From: Vitreimonas flagellata
GTDB lineage: Bacteria; Pseudomonadota; Alphaproteobacteria; Caulobacterales; Aquidulcibacteraceae
Assembly: GCF_004634425.1 (NCBI RefSeq)
Contig: NZ_SBJL01000001.1
Location: 283,001-347,000 of the forward strand
DNA: 64,000 nt
Direction: 5' to 3'
The translations under genes were made by a program, and so were the position numbers. Below the pieces are notes generated by a model that saw only the letters and a list, made by a program, of their open reading frames with translations, searched no databases and had not been told where the DNA came from. This document shows, in pieces, positions 60,288-64,000 of the stretch; positions within the stretch are counted from its first letter, which is position 1, and every line of letters starts with the position of its first letter.

Positions 60288-62609
60288 CTATTTCTTCGAC
60301 CAGCGAGAGAGCCGCGAGAAGAATTTGTCGCGACGCTCCTGGTCCGGTTCGTAAGTCGGCGCTTCGGCGACAGCCGCCGCCGGCTCAAACGCCGGTTCCG
60401 GCTCCGGCGCGGGCACGGGCGCTTCGACGACCGCGGGCGGGGGCGTTGCTTCAGCGGCCTCGATCACCGCCGGGTGCACGATGATCTCGGCCTCCGGCGC
60501 GTTTTCGACAACAGCGTCAGACTGCGCGGGTGCGTTGCGTTGGCGTTCGGCACGCTCTGGGCGCTCGCCACGTTCCGGGCGTTCCGGCCGCGGCGTGAGA
60601 TGCTTCAGATCGGCGCTGACGAAATCCAGCCATTCGCCGCCGTCCACTTCATAGACGCGTCGGCCACGGCCACGACCGCGGCGACGGCGTTTGCCGTTGC
60701 GGCCACGCTCATTGCGATCGCCACGCTCTTCGCGTGCGGCTGCAGGGCGCGCGTCGGCGACCTCCGCGTTCTCTTCGCGTGGCGCATCGCCGTCTTCGCC
60801 TTCGCGACGACGACGTCCGCCACGGCGGCCACGACGGCGGCGACCACGGCGCTCGCTGTCGCTGTCAGCATCGCCATCGGTCTCGCCGACGGCGGCTGTG
60901 CGTTCAGATTCTTCTTCGTCTTCGGGCTCGTCCGCCGCGATCGCAGCGTCGGCCTCTTCTTCGGCCACTTCGACAGGGCGGCGTCCGCCGCCACGACGAG
61001 GCTGTTCCTGGACTTCGGCCTCTTCGTCGCCGTACGCGCCGGCGCCGATATTGATCTCGAAATCGCCCGCGTGCATTTCCGAGGCCGCGATGATGCGCAC
61101 GCGCACCTTGTTGGCGTCCTCGATCGCGCCGAGCGTTTCGCGCTTTTCGTTCAGCAGATAGAGCGCGACATCGGTAGCCGTGCGGACTTCGATTTCGCGG
61201 TGCTTCTGCTTAGCGGACGCCTCATCGAGTGCGCGCATGATCGCCAGCGCCGCGGATTCGATAGAACGCGTGCGGCCAGTGCCTTGGCAATGTTCGCAGA
61301 CATGGCTGGTGCCTTCGAGCACACCGGTGCGACGGCGTTGGCGCGAGAGCTCAAGCAGACCAAATCCGCTGATCTTGCCCATTTGCACGCGGGCGCGATC
61401 AAAACGGAGGTTGTCCTTCATGCGCTTCTCTACGGCGCGGTCGTTCTTCGACTCCTCCATATCGATGAAGTCGATCACGACGAGGCCGGCGAGATCGCGC
61501 AGACGCATTTGGCGCGCGGCTTCGTCGGCCGCTTCCAAATTGGTTTTGACCGCCGTTTGCTCGATATTGCGTTCGCGCGTGGCGCGGCCGGAGTTCACGT
61601 CGATGGCGACGAGTGCTTCGGTTTGGTTGATGACGATATAGCCGCCGCTCTTCAACGTCACGATCGGGGAATAGATCGATTCAAGCTGCTTCTCGACGCC
61701 AAGCTTGGCGAAGATTGGCGTTGTATCTTTCCAGAGCTGCACGCGCTTGGCGTGGCTCGGCATCAGCATGCGGATGAAGTCTTTGGCTTCCTTGTAGGCG
61801 GCTTCGCCGTCGACATGGATGTCCTCGACGTCTTTGTCGTAGAGGTCGCGGATCGCGCGCTTTACCAGCGAGCTTTCCTCGTAGATCAGGGCCGGCGCCA
61901 CGGACTTCATCGTGTCGTCGCGGATGGTTTCCCAGGCGCGCGAGAGATATTCGTAATCGCGCTTGATTTCCGTCTTCGTGCGCTTGGCGCCCGCGGTGCG
62001 GATGATCAGGCCTTGGCCTTGCGGCACTTCGAGTTCTTGCGCGATCTTCTTCAGGCGCTTGCGGTCCGTCGCTTGCGTGATCTTGCGCGAGATGCCGCCG
62101 CCACGACCCGTATTCGGCATCAGCACGCAATAGCGGCCCGCGAGCGACAGATACGTGGTGAGTGCGGCGCCTTTGTTGCCGCGCTCTTCTTTCACCACTT
62201 GGATCAGCATGATCTGACGGCGGCGAATGACTTCTTGAATCTTGTAACGGCGCGTCAGGATACGACGGCGGCGCTCGTCGCGCGCCTCATCGTCCTCTTC
62301 CTCGTTTTCGCTTTCTTCTTCCGCCTTCGCCAGCTCGGCCTTGATGGCCTCCTGGTCGTCGTGCGGGATCGCGTAATAATCGGGGTGGATTTCCGAGAAG
62401 GCGAGGAAGCCGTGGCGATTGCCGCCGTACTCAACGAAGGCAGCCTGCAGCGACGGCTCAACGCGCGTCACCTTGGCGAGATAGATATTGCCTCTGAGTT
62501 GTTTCTTGCTGGCGACCTCGAAATCAAAATCTTCAACGCGGTTTCCGTCGAGCACCGCGACCCGAGTTTCCTCGGGATGCGCGGCGTCGATCAACATTTT
62601 CTTGGCCAT
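60288..62609 (-). CDS. rne: Ribonuclease E/G
   Basis: Endoribonuclease that starts mRNA decay and processes rRNA and tRNA. The 773-residue protein begins AKKMLIDAAHPEETRVAVLDG. The S1 domain (GNIYLAKVTRVEPSLQAAFVEYGG) carries an acidic insertion (EEESENEEEDDEARDERR). The catalytic DNase I-like part has LVAIDVNSGRATRERN and VVIDFIDMEESKNDR (metal aspartates), and the Zn-link is CEHCQGTGRTR. After about residue 540 the tail is disordered, with Arg-rich segments (RRGRRRRGRRGG, GKRRRRGRGRGRR) and acidic or Pro/Ala blocks, the degradosome scaffold. ATG at 62609. It has a 554-base upstream region. Confidence 0.96.
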   Translation of the reverse strand: MAKKMLIDAAHPEETRVAVLDGNRVEDFDFEVASKKQLRGNIYLAKVTRVEPSLQAAFVEYGGNRHGFLAFSEIHPDYYAIPHDDQEAIKAELAKAEEESENEEEDDEARDERRRRILTRRYKIQEVIRRRQIMLIQVVKEERGNKGAALTTYLSLAGRYCVLMPNTGRGGGISRKITQATDRKRLKKIAQELEVPQGQGLIIRTAGAKRTKTEIKRDYEYLSRAWETIRDDTMKSVAPALIYEESSLVKRAIRDLYDKDVEDIHVDGEAAYKEAKDFIRMLMPSHAKRVQLWKDTTPIFAKLGVEKQLESIYSPIVTLKSGGYIVINQTEALVAIDVNSGRATRERNIEQTAVKTNLEAADEAARQMRLRDLAGLVVIDFIDMEESKNDRAVEKRMKDNLRFDRARVQMGKISGFGLLELSRQRRRTGVLEGTSHVCEHCQGTGRTRSIESAALAIMRALDEASAKQKHREIEVRTATDVALYLLNEKRETLGAIEDANKVRVRIIAASEMHAGDFEINIGAGAYGDEEAEVQEQPRRGGGRRPVEVAEEEADAAIAADEPEDEEESERTAAVGETDGDADSDSERRGRRRRGRRGGRRRREGEDGDAPREENAEVADARPAAAREERGDRNERGRNGKRRRRGRGRGRRVYEVDGGEWLDFVSADLKHLTPRPERPERGERPERAERQRNAPAQSDAVVENAPEAEIIVHPAVIEAAEATPPPAVVEAPVPAPEPEPAFEPAAAVAEAPTYEPDQERRDKFFSRLSRWSKK

Positions 62610-63163
62610 GGAGGGCTCCGTGGGCGTCGCGCGTGCAGGCCCGCTGGCGACCGAAAACGGCCGGGCGAGGGGCGGCGAAGCGACGCGAGATGTGTGAGAG
62701 AAGGCCCACGCGCGCGTTCGGGCGAGCGACGGCCCGGAGGCCGTCGGCTGCCAGATTAAACGCACTGCGGGTCATATAGTGCTCCGAACTGGCGCCGCCC
62801 GAGGGGAGGCGCTTACGCTCCGGTGATGGGACGCACGTCTTGAGGCCGGGGTCGGGCGCTGGTGAAAGCGCGCCGCGGGCCAGACGCCGATCCGCTTAGC
62901 GGGAGCGCGCCGGGCGCTGCTCGGGGACGCTCCCCGTCTGCGCACGCGACGATGAGGCACCATGCATGATTTGAATTTGGAAAGAAAGCGTGACGGTCGG
63001 CTCATTCCGCATGGGATTTAAGCGTGCGCGCGCCTTGGGCGCCGGTAATCGCTGGCGGCGTCGCCACGGGCGGCGGAGACGCTGCATCGGGTGTGTGGTT
63101 AGCGTGGGATTCACCTTCCCTTTCAACTGGATAGCAAGCCGTTTGCAGTAGTTTAGGCTACTC
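62610..63163. other. Gene-free region between rne and the amidase gene, 554 bases
   Basis: No convincing gene is present. It must hold the rne leader (minus strand) and the amidase promoter (plus strand). Structures seen: a hairpin CGGGGA/TCCCCG with a three-base loop at 62922-62936, a GGCGCC-rich palindromic patch near 62792-62813, and AT-rich stretches at 62963-62985 and 63110-63140 that are the best promoter regions. Open frames in it are Arg/Ser/Pro-rich and look like shadows. A long 5' leader would fit the known autoregulation of rne in E. coli, where RNase E cuts its own leader. Confidence 0.6.
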
Positions 63164-64000
63164 ATGGACGTTACTCGTCGTCACCTCGCCCTCGGCGGCC
63201 TGACTTTGCTCGGCGCACAGGCCGTCTCCGGCCGCGCCTGGGCGGACGCCCCTGCGGCCGTGCGCGGCGTGCTGGTGCAGGAGAGCGGTGCGGCTTCGCG
63301 CGTGACCGTGGCGCTCGATCGCCTGGCTGAGGCTAGGACATTTTTCCTATCCGCGCCGGACCGATTTGTGATCGACTTGGCCAATTCGCGCCTCGCTCTA
63401 GCGGGCCGCGGCGAAGGGCCGGGCGCTGGCGTGGTCCGCCGCTACCGGTATGCGCAGCGCCCCGATGGGATTTCGCGCCTCGTGCTCGATTTGGAAGCGC
63501 CGGCGAGCGTGGTCCGCCAAGAACTCGGCAGCCGCCGTGCTCCTGAACTCAGCTTTGACATCGCGCCGAACGCGCCGATGGCGGTCGCCGCCAGCGCTGC
63601 GCGCCGCGAAACCAATGGCCGCAATGCGCGCCGCCGCACGATTGTCATCGATCCGGGACATGGCGGGCGCGATCCAGGCGCCATCGGCGTGACAGGCGTG
63701 CGCGAGAAGGACGTGGTGCTGGACGCCGCCTTGAAGCTACGTGACGCCCTGGAAAGCCGTGGCCGCTACCACGTTTTGCTCACCCGGGACGCCGATCGCT
63801 ACGTCGAACATGCCGATCGCGTGCAATATGCCCGCGCCCAGCACGCCGATCTCTTCATCTCGATCCACGCGGATTCCAATTCAAACCGCGAGGCCGCTGG
63901 AGCCTCTGTCTATACGCTTTCCGAGCGTGGAGCGGCGCGCGCGCAGGGTATGATGGCGTCGCAGAATTGGGATGTGGATTTGGGCGATGCGCCGCGTAAC
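63164..64000 (+). CDS. amiC: N-acetylmuramoyl-L-alanine amidase, AmiC type (3' end beyond the window)
   Basis: Cleaves the peptide from glycan during daughter-cell separation. The first 279 residues are visible. A Tat-like signal (VTRRHLALGGLTLLGAQAV) is followed by an AMIN domain (about 30-130: GVLVQESGAASRVTVALDRLAEAR, DRFVIDLANSRL). The Amidase_3 domain starts RRRTIVIDPGHGGRDPGAIGVTGVREKDVVLD, with the zinc His and Glu, and LFISIHADSN with the next His. The window ends in the catalytic domain. Export by Tat matches other AmiC proteins. It is divergent from rne, as is common in alphaproteobacteria. The non-catalytic LytM protein at 52 kb could be its activator. Confidence 0.95.
   Translation, partial: MDVTRRHLALGGLTLLGAQAVSGRAWADAPAAVRGVLVQESGAASRVTVALDRLAEARTFFLSAPDRFVIDLANSRLALAGRGEGPGAGVVRRYRYAQRPDGISRLVLDLEAPASVVRQELGSRRAPELSFDIAPNAPMAVAASAARRETNGRNARRRTIVIDPGHGGRDPGAIGVTGVREKDVVLDAALKLRDALESRGRYHVLLTRDADRYVEHADRVQYARAQHADLFISIHADSNSNREAAGASVYTLSERGAARAQGMMASQNWDVDLGDAPRN

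Noticed and set aside
60474-62759. A 761-codon plus-strand frame opposite rne
   Set aside because: Antisense shadow of RNase E, which has complete catalytic motifs.
63000-63163. Possible tRNA or small RNA gene before the amidase
   Set aside because: No cloverleaf-like arms or TTCGA-type T-loop were found; the region looks like leader and promoter sequence.

Overview
The window is about 63% G+C and almost completely coding. It comes from the chromosome of an alphaproteobacterium, most likely Caulobacterales or a Hyphomonadaceae-like relative. This is inferred from the HdaA-type DnaA regulator, an NDUFA12/B17.2 complex I subunit, DUF2155, DUF3126 and DUF3297 proteins, GatCA together with an AspRS of the probable non-discriminating type, a pyrB-linked non-catalytic dihydroorotase, and GCTATA-type promoters. 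No tRNA, rRNA, insertion sequence, phage gene or CRISPR array was seen. It reads as ordinary core genome with several local oddities.

Left part (1-12.4 kb, mostly minus strand). One long run reads pyrB, a 49-aa membrane protein, pyrC' (pseudo-dihydroorotase), an MliC-like lipoprotein, plsY, dprA (frameshifted), topA, a DUF4279 gene and rnr (runs off the edge). An AEC transporter and ruvX follow, overlapping. 12.5-16 kb (plus): gatC, a GNAT gene and gatA, then small secreted and membrane proteins and a doubled DUF3126 protein. 16-23.8 kb (minus): rsmA, pdxA, a SurA-type chaperone, lptD, lptG, lptF, which is an outer-membrane biogenesis block. 23.9-27.7 kb (plus): pepA, a small gene, holC, three tandem I78-type inhibitor lipoproteins, ndk. 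27.7-31.5 kb (minus): a 43-aa protein, a methyltransferase, a Tat-exported phosphoesterase, purN and purM. 31.6-41.8 kb (plus): a DUF2066 protein, hdaA, ppk, ppx, DUF3297, a cyclase/TPR protein and a TonB-dependent receptor. rnd (minus) and aspS (plus) follow.

Right part. A minus-strand gene at 46.05-48.89 kb encodes what looks like a class II ribonucleotide reductase (NrdJ) paralogue that has lost its catalytic cysteines. It lies behind two NrdR-box-like sites. Divergent from it are the NDUFA12, mlaD-like and DUF2155 genes, then surE, pcm, a LysM/degenerate-LytM lipoprotein, yajC-secD-secF, a urate-oxidase-N membrane protein and an NDUFAF6-like protein. On the minus strand follow a DsbA-like protein, an M48 protease and rne. 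An amiC-type amidase runs off the right edge.

The most notable observations are the NrdR-linked dead NrdJ paralogue, a dispersed palindromic repeat family of which one copy sits in frame inside rsmA, the double frameshift in dprA, the tiny translationally coupled membrane protein between pyrB and pyrC', the tandem duplication of DUF3126, and the I78 inhibitor triplet.
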